Positions 1 to 4,992 of a stretch of 5,212 nucleotides of DNA are shown here, in pieces (the stretch's first letter is position 1; each line of letters starts with the position of its first letter). The notes beneath the pieces are model-generated. The model did not search any database, had not been told where the DNA came from, and saw only the letters and a program-made list of their open reading frames with translations. The stretch is from an uncultured Verrucomicrobium sp. (lineage in GTDB: Bacteria > Verrucomicrobiota > Verrucomicrobiia > Methylacidiphilales > GAS474), in NCBI GenBank assembly GCA_903889845.1, contig CAISZB010000055.1, positions 1 through 5,212 on the forward strand. The letters are read 5' to 3'. The position numbers and the translations under genes are program-made.

Positions 1-259
1 GATGGACGTCGGCATGCCGGGGATGGACGGACTGACATTAACCCGAAAACTGAAAGCGGAGAACCGGTTCCGTCACATCCCGGTCATCGCCCTGACCGCC
101 TTTGCCATGAAGGGGGACGAGGCGACGGCCTACGAGGCGGGGTGCAACGGGTATATCGTGAAGCCGATCAACACGCGCACGTTCGCCGAACAGGTGCTAT
201 CCTATTTGAAGCCGGCCGAAAAATCCGAGGGTGGGGGAGAACCAACACGCGGAGAATGA
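1..259 (+). CDS. Response regulator receiver domain, DivK-like, 5' end missing
   Basis: This is the C-terminal part of a CheY-like phosphoacceptor domain; the reading frame is open to the left edge, so the true start lies outside. The visible part begins at the phosphorylation loop MDVGMPGMDG, where the Asp encoded at bases 5-7 is the expected phospho-acceptor. It continues with the switch Thr in IALTAFAMKGDEA and the conserved Lys in GYIVKPINTRTF. The TAFAMKGDE and KPI segments resemble DivK and other single-domain regulators that relay phosphate in His-Asp phosphorelays. After the last helix (FAEQVLSYLKP) there is only a short polar tail ending in TRGE, so no DNA-binding output domain follows. 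It could be a free-standing regulator of about 120-140 aa or the C-terminal receiver of a hybrid histidine kinase; the window cannot decide. One base separates its stop from the next receiver gene. Confidence 0.9.
   Translation, partial: MDVGMPGMDGLTLTRKLKAENRFRHIPVIALTAFAMKGDEATAYEAGCNGYIVKPINTRTFAEQVLSYLKPAEKSEGGGEPTRGE
158..178 (+). repeat. 21-base direct repeat, copy 1 (in first receiver)
   Basis: These 21 bases encode VKPINTR and are identical to bases 567-587 in the second receiver gene, at the same place in the domain. The identity includes the third codon positions. It reflects paralogy of the two genes rather than a mobile or regulatory repeat. Confidence 0.75.
251..254 (+). promoter_or_regulatory. 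Ribosome binding site of second receiver gene
   Basis: GGAG lies six bases before the ATG at 261, inside the last codons of the upstream gene. This spacing supports the ATG at 261 over the earlier in-frame GTG at 231, and it suggests translational coupling of the two receivers. Confidence 0.6.
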
Positions 260-260
260 G

Positions 261-635
261 ATGAAGATCCTGATTGTGGAAAACAGAGAACCCGACGCGA
301 AGCTGCTCCGTTCCGTGCTGGAACGGGGGGGACACCAGGTATCGAGCGTCGCCAGTGCCGAACAGGCGGTGCGGGTGCTGGAGGAGCTCGAAGCTCCGGC
401 GCTGATCGTGACCGACCTCGACCTGCCCGAAATGGACGGGCAGGAGATGGCGCGGCGGCTGAAGCGGGAACCCCGGACGGCCCGGATCCCCGTCGTCGCC
501 GTCACCGCCTATCCCGACAACTTCGCCGTCCGCCACGGGGACCTCGGCGAATTCGCCGCCTACGTGGTGAAGCCGATCAACACGCGCTCCTTCGCCCAGT
601 TTGTCGCCGAGGTCTATTCCCGCTGCGCGAACTGA
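261..635 (+). CDS. Single-domain response regulator (CheY/DivK-like receiver)
   Basis: A complete 124-aa protein consisting only of a receiver domain: first strand MKILIVEN, phosphorylation loop VTDLDLPEMDG with Asp52 as probable phospho-acceptor, switch residue Thr82 in VAVTAYP, and Lys104 in VVKPINTRSF. It would act in the cytoplasm, passing on or receiving phosphate in a phosphorelay or binding a partner protein, because no output domain is present. The acidic pair that holds magnesium in CheY (Asp12-Asp13) aligns with Glu7-Asn8 here, so one usual acidic ligand is replaced by Asn; phosphorylation chemistry may be altered. The region after Thr82 (YPDNFAVRHGDLGEF) also departs from the usual FAMKGDEE-type sequence. 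The ATG at 261 is preferred because it has GGAG at good spacing and begins exactly at the first beta strand. It is very likely co-transcribed with the upstream receiver. Its cognate kinase is not identifiable from the window. Confidence 0.92.
   Translation: MKILIVENREPDAKLLRSVLERGGHQVSSVASAEQAVRVLEELEAPALIVTDLDLPEMDGQEMARRLKREPRTARIPVVAVTAYPDNFAVRHGDLGEFAAYVVKPINTRSFAQFVAEVYSRCAN
567..587 (+). repeat. 21-base direct repeat, copy 2 (in second receiver)
   Basis: Second copy of the 21-base identical block, again encoding VKPINTR around the conserved Lys104. Flanking bases diverge quickly, so the shared stretch is either a relic of duplication or the result of local gene conversion. Confidence 0.75.
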
Positions 636-1598
636 TCAATGCGGCGAACGCCGCGCCTTCCGCTGGGCGGCCCGGTACGCCTTCGGGGTCTTTCCGGAGA
701 AGCGGAGGAAGGCGCGGGAGAAGTAGTTGCTGTCGGTGAAGCCGCAGCCCTGGGCCGTCTCGGAGATCGACTCGTCGGAGGCCGGATCGGCCAGCCGCTC
801 CGCGGCCCGCGTGAGCCGCGACTTCGCCACGTAGGCGTGCGGGGAGGTCCCCGTCGCGGCGCGGAAGGCGCGATGGAAGGTCCGCTCCGACATGCCCGCC
901 CGCGCCGCCAGGTCGGCCAGCCGGATCGGCTGGGCCAGATTCGCCTCGATCCAGCTCAGCACCCGCCCCAACCGGACGTGGAGCCGGGGGGGCGCCGTCC
1001 CCGAACCCGACGGGGAGGCCGGGGCCTCCCCCCTCCCCCGCGTTTGCCCGTATTTGCGGGAAAGCATGTCGACGATGAGCGCCAGGTAGGCCTCCTCCAG
1101 CAGGCGACTGCGGGTCCGGGTCCGGACGCCGAAGGGCTTCTCCCCCTCCTCGATCCGCGTCGCCCATTCCTCGATCTGCTCCAGTTCCCGGGGGGAGAGG
1201 CGGACGCGCTGCGTGAACCCCCCGGCACCCCGCTCCTTGCCCCGCGCGGCGGGGCCCAGGCGGAAGAGGGCATGGTAGCCGGGCCGATGCGCCAGCTCCC
1301 GGCCGAACCGGGCCAGGGCGTCGTCCCGGATCAGGATGTTCAGCAGGTTGAGGCCCTGCGGCTCCTCGTAACCGTGGGCGCGGTGGGGATCGAGGAAGAG
1401 GACGTCCCCCGCCTCCAGCCGGTGCCGGAAACCGCCCGTGACATGGATGCCGCCGCCGGAGAGGACGACGGCGATCTCGAAGAACTCGTGCCGGTGCTGC
1501 CCCATCGGGAATTGGCGCGGGGTGCGGGAGATCGAGATGCGGGCCCGCCGGTCGGAAAAGTAGTCCCGCCGGGTGAGAGTGAGGATGCGGCGCGGCAC
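636..1598 (-). CDS. AraC-family transcriptional regulator (RhaR/RhaS-like)
   Basis: A 320-aa activator-type protein. The N-terminal part (about residues 8-80) is a cupin-like sugar-sensing domain with the HRHEFFEIAVVLSGGG strand (His35, His37, Glu41) and GDVLFLDPHRAHGY. The C-terminal part carries the two AraC helix-turn-helix motifs: IRLADLAARAGMSERTFHRA (about 225-244) and ISETAQGCGFTDSNYFSRAF (about 278-297), ending with the family signature SGKTPKAYR. A Pro/Gly/Ser-rich linker at about 187-205 separates the halves. The N-terminal order of motifs resembles E. coli RhaR, and the gene is divergent from an L-rhamnose isomerase, so a rhamnose-responsive activator is the best inference; the ligand is not proven. 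The start is GTG at 1596-1598: an in-frame stop lies only five codons upstream, and the first internal ATG (residue 32) would remove part of the sensor domain. No Shine-Dalgarno sequence precedes the GTG. Confidence 0.92.
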   Translation of the reverse strand: MPRRILTLTRRDYFSDRRARISISRTPRQFPMGQHRHEFFEIAVVLSGGGIHVTGGFRHRLEAGDVLFLDPHRAHGYEEPQGLNLLNILIRDDALARFGRELAHRPGYHALFRLGPAARGKERGAGGFTQRVRLSPRELEQIEEWATRIEEGEKPFGVRTRTRSRLLEEAYLALIVDMLSRKYGQTRGRGEAPASPSGSGTAPPRLHVRLGRVLSWIEANLAQPIRLADLAARAGMSERTFHRAFRAATGTSPHAYVAKSRLTRAAERLADPASDESISETAQGCGFTDSNYFSRAFLRFSGKTPKAYRAAQRKARRSPH

Positions 1599-1611
1599 AG
1601 TGGCGAAATTA

Positions 1612-1620
1612 TGCTAAAAT
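1612..1620 (+). promoter_or_regulatory. Extended -10 element, probable rhaI promoter
   Basis: TGC followed by TAAAAT fits the extended -10 pattern TGnTATAAT with one mismatch. No good -35 is seen 17 bases upstream (bases 1592-1597 read GCGGCA), which fits a promoter that leans on the extended -10 or on an activator. The start point would be near 1627, giving a leader of about 60 bases before the rhaI ATG. It lies one base away from the -10 of the divergent promoter. Confidence 0.4.
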
Positions 1621-1633
1621 CCGGCAGGATTTT
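1616..1633. promoter_or_regulatory. Perfect 18-bp dyad, candidate operator
   Basis: AAAATCC, four bases GGCA, then GGATTTT: a perfect 7+7 bp inverted repeat. It overlaps five bases of the rhaI -10 hexamer, and on the other strand fills most of the spacer of the regulator promoter and reaches into its -35. A protein bound here could block both promoters. AraC-family proteins often use direct repeats, although E. coli RhaR and RhaS use inverted half-sites, so the binding protein is uncertain. If the rhaI transcript began upstream of it, the same bases could also form an RNA hairpin. Confidence 0.45.
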
Positions 1634-1660
1634 CAAGGAATCCCGGAGCCGCTTCCGGCA
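1620..1660 (+). repeat. Pair of TCCGGCA direct repeats in the divergent control region
   Basis: TCCGGCA occurs at 1620-1626 and again at 1654-1660, 34 bases apart start to start, about three helical turns. The first copy sits inside the 18-bp dyad, and the second is in the expected rhaI leader. They could be half-sites for one regulator, but seven GC-rich bases can recur by chance in this genome. Confidence 0.3.
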
Positions 1661-1686
1661 CTCTGGAAGGACAACCCCACCAACCG

Positions 1687-2916
1687 ATGTCCCACTTCCT
1701 CTCCTCCCCCTCCGCTCAGAACCCTGAAGCCCGCGTGACGGGCGCCCTCGACTCCTTCCGCATCGAGACGCCGAGCTGGGGCTACGCCGACACCGGCACC
1801 CGCTTCGGCAAGTACCTCCAGGACGCCGCGGCGATCGACCTGGGCGACAAGCTCGCCGGCGCGGGCCAGGCCCACGCCTTCACCGGCTGCTGCCCGACCG
1901 TCGCCGTCCACGTCCTCTGGGATTTTAAGCCAGGGCCCGGGGGGGACCCCGCCGCCGTCGCCGCCCTCGCGCGGCAGCACGGCGTCTCCATCGGCGCGAT
2001 CAACCCGAACCTGTTCCAGGACCAGATGTACAAGTACGGCTCCTTCGGCAACCCGAAGGCCGAGGTCCGGGAGGCCGCCGTCCGGCACGTCGTCGACTCG
2101 ATCGAACTGGGGAAGAAGATCGGCAGCGACCTCATCTCCCTCTGGTTCGCCGACGGGACGAATTATCCCGGCCAGGACGACATCCGGGGCCGGAAGCGCC
2201 GCTTCGAGGAGGCCCTGCGCGCCGCCCACGCCACCCTCGCCCCCTCCCAGACCCTCCTCGTCGAGTACAAGCCCTTCGAGCCCGCCTTCTACCAGACCGA
2301 CGTCGCCGACTGGGGCATGGCCTACCTCATGGCGAAGAAGGCCGGACCGCAGGCGAAGGTCCTCGTCGATACCGGCCACCACTACGTGGCGCAGAACATC
2401 GAACAGATCGTGGCCTGGCTCCTCGACGAAGGGATGCTCGGCGGCTTCCACTTCAACGACCGCCGCTACGCCGACGACGACCTCACCCTCGGCTCCATCG
2501 ACCCCTACCAGGTCTTCCGCATCTTCCACGAGATCCTCTTCCACGCCTCGGAGACGGGGAAGGACGCCGGGATCTCCTACGTCATCGACCAGTCCCACAA
2601 CGACAAGCCGAAGATCGAGGCGACGATCCAGACCGTCTGCATCGCGCAGGAGCTCTTCGCCAAGGCCGCCCTCGTCGACCACGGCAAGCTCCGCCTCCTC
2701 CAGCGCGAAGAGCGGCAGGTCGAGGCGGAGGAACTGCTCCGCCGGGCCTTCTTCACCGACGTCGTCCCGTGGCTTCACGCCTGGCGGAAGGCGAAGGGCC
2801 TCGCGCCGGAGCCGCTGGAGGCCTTCCGCGCCTCGGGGTACGCGGAGCGGGTGGGGAAAGAGCGCGCCGCCCGCCGCAAGGCGCTGGGCCTGGGCAGCGG
2901 CGGCGGCTACGCGTAG
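1687..2916 (+). CDS. rhaI: L-rhamnose isomerase, Pseudomonas stutzeri-type
   Basis: Converts L-rhamnose to L-rhamnulose in the cytoplasm, the first step of the phosphorylating rhamnose pathway. The 409-aa TIM-barrel protein has the landmarks of the P. stutzeri/Bacillus type of enzyme rather than E. coli RhaA: PSWGYADTGTRF near the N terminus, VHVLWD (His75), ADGTNYPGQ, and the metal ligands Glu193 (VEYKPFEPAFY), Asp228 and His231 (VDTGHH), His255, Asp263 and Asp265 (GGFHFNDRRYADDD), and Asp301 (IDQSHN). These correspond to the two-metal site described for the P. stutzeri enzyme, so it looks fully active; related enzymes often accept other aldoses. Length is normal for the family. The ATG at 1687 is the only reasonable start; the purine-rich GGAAGG lies 16 bases upstream, farther than usual. 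It is divergent from an AraC-family regulator. No rhamnulose kinase or aldolase gene is in the window. Confidence 0.94.
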   Translation: MSHFLSSPSAQNPEARVTGALDSFRIETPSWGYADTGTRFGKYLQDAAAIDLGDKLAGAGQAHAFTGCCPTVAVHVLWDFKPGPGGDPAAVAALARQHGVSIGAINPNLFQDQMYKYGSFGNPKAEVREAAVRHVVDSIELGKKIGSDLISLWFADGTNYPGQDDIRGRKRRFEEALRAAHATLAPSQTLLVEYKPFEPAFYQTDVADWGMAYLMAKKAGPQAKVLVDTGHHYVAQNIEQIVAWLLDEGMLGGFHFNDRRYADDDLTLGSIDPYQVFRIFHEILFHASETGKDAGISYVIDQSHNDKPKIEATIQTVCIAQELFAKAALVDHGKLRLLQREERQVEAEELLRRAFFTDVVPWLHAWRKAKGLAPEPLEAFRASGYAERVGKERAARRKALGLGSGGGYA

Positions 2917-3000
2917 AGCGTCGCCATCAAGACCGCCCTGCAGTGGGGCGGCAATCTGCCGGCTTCCCTTTCCCCATAAAAAAGCGATCCTTCCTCCCCG
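2917..3000. other. 84-bp gap between rhaI and the esterase gene
   Basis: Contains a GC hairpin, CCGCCC (2933-2938) with GGGCGG (2946-2951), and an alternative smaller one, CGGCA (2949-2953) with TGCCG (2957-2961), that competes for the same bases. No run of T follows, so it is not a convincing terminator and read-through into the esterase gene is plausible. An AT-rich patch CATAAAAAAG (2975-2984) could be a weak -10, but no matching -35 is seen. No Shine-Dalgarno sequence precedes the ATG at 3001. Confidence 0.4.
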
Positions 3001-4890
3001 ATGCAACTGCTCCACGGCCTGGCCACCGGCCAAGTACTCCAGCGCGTTTCCTCCAAAAACAACACCGCCTCGGCCCTCCTCTCCGGCACCGCCGCGACGG
3101 AAGGCCCCGTCACGGCCACTCTCCGGGGGCCAGGCAAAAAGCCGCTGCGGGGCTGGAACGGCAAGGCCGTCGGACAGGCGCGGCGGGGAACCTTCAAGGC
3201 CCTGCTGCAGGGCGTCCCCAGCGGCGGTCCCTACCGGCTCGAACTGCGTTCGGGAAAACAGACCGCCGTCGTCCCCTCCTTCTTCGTCGGGGACGTCTGG
3301 CTGCTGGCAGGCCAGAGCAACATGGAGGGCTGCGGGCACCGATCCGGCGCGGCCAAGCCCCATCCCCTGATCCGCGCCTTCTCCCTGCGCCGCGAATGGC
3401 GCGCAGCGAGCGAGCCGCTCCACATCCTGGCGGAGTCCCCCGACTCCTGCCACACCGCGCGCACCTGCTCTCCCGAAGAAAGCGAAGCCCTGCGGCGCAC
3501 TGCCGTGAAGGGGACGGGACCGGGCCTCCACTTCGCCCGGGAGATGCTGCGCCGCACCGGCGTCCCCCAGGGCCTGATCTGCACCGCCCACGGCGGCACC
3601 TCCATGACCCAGTGGGACCCCGCCAAAAAAACCGAAGGCGGGGCCTCCCTCTACGGCTCGATGCTCCTCTCCGTCCGCGCCACCGGACAACCCGTCGCCG
3701 GAGTCCTTTGGTACCAGGGGGAAAGCGACACCGGCATCGCCGACGCCCCCCTTTACCGGGACCGGATGCGCCGCCTCGTCTCCGCCTCCCGCAAGGACCT
3801 GAAGCAGGCCGGGCTCCCCTGGATTGTCGTCCAGATCGGGCGCGTCTTCGGCTCCCGCAGCGCGGCGGAGAGCGCCGCCTGGAACCAGGTGCAGGAGGAG
3901 CAGCGCCTCCTGCCCGGCCACATCGCCCGCCTCGAAACCGTCGCCATCATCGACCTCCCTCTCGACGACCACATCCACATCGGTGCCGCAGGCCATCCCC
4001 GCCTAGGGGTACGCCTGGCCCGGGCTGCGGACCGGCTGGTCCACGGCTCCCGTGGCGAAGCCCGCCCGCCCCGACCGAAGTCGATCGGCGAGCCTTACTT
4101 TGACAAAAGCTCCGCCGGGATCGTCCTCGACGTCACCTTCGACGATGTCGTCGGGGGCCTCCGCTCCCACGGGGAACCCCAGGGCTTCGCCCTCGTCCAT
4201 CCGGAAGGACAGAAGATCGACGACCTCTTCAAGGTCACCCTCCACGGGGCCACGGCCCGGCTCCATCTTCGGACCACGCCCCTCTCCGGCACCGCCCTCT
4301 CCTACGGCCACGGCGTGACGCCGGTCTGCAACATCACGGATGGGCGAGACCTCTCCCTCCCCGTCTTCGGCCCCCTTCCCATCGGGAAACCCTGCGCCGA
4401 CCTCCCCTTCGTCGTCCGCTGGAAAAAGAGTCCCGTCCTCCCCGCCTCCGTCCCCCTGGACAAAGTCACCCCGCCCGACCTCGACGCCCCCGGGAGCGAA
4501 GCCGTGATCCAGGAATATGCCGACTCCTTGCTCGAAGGCTTCATCGACGAGCACCTCGTCTGGCAGGGAAAGAGCGGCCAGGCCCACTTCGCCGCCAAGA
4601 TCGACCTGCCCGAGCCGATGCGCCTCGCGGCCCTCATGGGCTACGACGGCCCTTTCCGGCTCTGGATCGACGGGAAGCCCTTCTTCACCGACCTGCAGGG
4701 GACCAACCCGTGCATCCCCGACGAAAGCCGGAAAGCCGTCCGCCTCGACCGGGGCCCCCACACCCTCCACGTCGCCCTCGACCTGAACAACGGGAGGGCC
4801 TGGGGCTTCTTCCTCCGCTTCCGCCGCCTCGACGTCACCCCCGCCCAAATCAGATCGAAAGACTATCCGAAGCCGCTCTATTCCGTCTGA
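3001..4890 (+). CDS. Sialate O-acetylesterase-like carbohydrate esterase (SGNH hydrolase)
   Basis: A 629-aa protein of the SASA (sialate O-acetylesterase) type, expected to hydrolyse acetyl esters on sugars. Residues 1-95 form a small beta-rich N-terminal domain (MQLLHGLATGQVLQR). The catalytic domain runs from about 96 to 345: nucleophile Ser106 in DVWLLAGQSNMEG, a glycine-rich block HGGTSMTQW (197-205), VLWYQGESD (235-243), and the acid/base pair Asp323 and His326 in LDDHIHIGAAGHP. Residues about 360-629 are a large beta-rich extension; its last part (YDGPFRLWIDGKPFF, GPHTLHVALDLNNG) resembles a PA14- or jelly-roll-like accessory domain. An in-frame TAA at 2977-2979 limits the start to the ATG at 3001, and no signal peptide or lipobox follows it, so the enzyme appears cytoplasmic, unlike many relatives. 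It follows rhaI by 84 bp on the same strand, which suggests work on acetylated, rhamnose-containing glycans; the real substrate is unknown. Confidence 0.85.
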   Translation: MQLLHGLATGQVLQRVSSKNNTASALLSGTAATEGPVTATLRGPGKKPLRGWNGKAVGQARRGTFKALLQGVPSGGPYRLELRSGKQTAVVPSFFVGDVWLLAGQSNMEGCGHRSGAAKPHPLIRAFSLRREWRAASEPLHILAESPDSCHTARTCSPEESEALRRTAVKGTGPGLHFAREMLRRTGVPQGLICTAHGGTSMTQWDPAKKTEGGASLYGSMLLSVRATGQPVAGVLWYQGESDTGIADAPLYRDRMRRLVSASRKDLKQAGLPWIVVQIGRVFGSRSAAESAAWNQVQEEQRLLPGHIARLETVAIIDLPLDDHIHIGAAGHPRLGVRLARAADRLVHGSRGEARPPRPKSIGEPYFDKSSAGIVLDVTFDDVVGGLRSHGEPQGFALVHPEGQKIDDLFKVTLHGATARLHLRTTPLSGTALSYGHGVTPVCNITDGRDLSLPVFGPLPIGKPCADLPFVVRWKKSPVLPASVPLDKVTPPDLDAPGSEAVIQEYADSLLEGFIDEHLVWQGKSGQAHFAAKIDLPEPMRLAALMGYDGPFRLWIDGKPFFTDLQGTNPCIPDESRKAVRLDRGPHTLHVALDLNNGRAWGFFLRFRRLDVTPAQIRSKDYPKPLYSV

Positions 4891-4899
4891 TTCATTGTC

Positions 4900-4920
4900 G
4901 GCGCCCCCCTGCGGGGTGCT
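4900..4920 (+). terminator. Hairpin after the esterase gene, possible weak terminator
   Basis: GCGCCCC (4901-4907) pairs with GGGGTGC (4913-4919), including one G-U pair, around a five-base loop, starting ten bases after the stop codon. Only two or three T follow (CTTCAAAATC), so termination would be inefficient or Rho-assisted. Confidence 0.4.
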
Positions 4921-4942
4921 TCAAAATCGCGCAAACGCTCCC

Positions 4943-4975
4943 TTGTCTAATCGGGCGGTGGTCTCTAAATAGGAG
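4943..4975 (+). promoter_or_regulatory. Weak promoter-like and SD-like sequences before the last gene
   Basis: TTGTCT (4943-4948) and TAAATA (4966-4971) lie 17 bases apart but match consensus poorly; TCTAAT (4946-4951) is an alternative -10 without a partner. AGGAG at 4971-4975 is 17 bases before the ATG at 4993, too far for ideal initiation, and no other common start codon in frame lies closer. Offered only as the best visible control signals in the 102-bp gap. Confidence 0.2.
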
Positions 4976-4992
4976 CATCGCCCCCTATTTCT

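Larger units (their letters stand above)
1608..1636 (-). promoter_or_regulatory. Sigma70-type promoter for the AraC-family gene
   Basis: Read on the minus strand, TTGAAA (bases 1636 to 1631) is followed after exactly 17 bases by CATAAT (bases 1613 to 1608), each hexamer matching the consensus at five of six positions. Transcription would be expected to begin about seven bases further on, near 1600-1601, which is two or three bases before the GTG start codon. The short AT-rich patch stands out from the GC-rich surroundings. Not experimentally supported. Confidence 0.55.

Noticed and set aside
231..260. Upstream GTG start for the second receiver, adding ten residues
   Set aside because: It would overlap the first receiver gene by 29 bases and add residues before the first beta strand; ATG at 261 has a well-placed GGAG.
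639..1727. A 362-codon plus-strand open frame opposite the AraC-family gene
   Set aside because: It is antisense to a protein with clear cupin and double helix-turn-helix motifs; the Arg/Pro/Gly-rich translation has no domain features.
2933..2962. Hairpins between rhaI and the esterase as an intrinsic terminator
   Set aside because: The stems are short and compete with each other, and no U tract follows; noted only as content of the gap.
2978..3000. Minus-strand GGGGAGGAAGG followed by T6 and ATG, resembling an SD with a small antisense ORF or a terminator
   Set aside because: The ORF is only 16 codons with no support, and no GC hairpin immediately precedes the T run on that strand.
1633..3996. 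A 787-codon open frame on the minus strand spanning rhaI and part of the esterase gene
   Set aside because: It lies antisense to two well-recognised enzymes. Its translation is low-complexity Gly/Val/Asp/Glu-rich text, which is the usual product of reading GC-biased codons backwards.
2769..4103. A 444-codon plus-strand open frame overlapping the end of rhaI and the esterase
   Set aside because: It is out of frame with both genes and extremely Arg/Pro-rich, a shadow of high-GC codon use.
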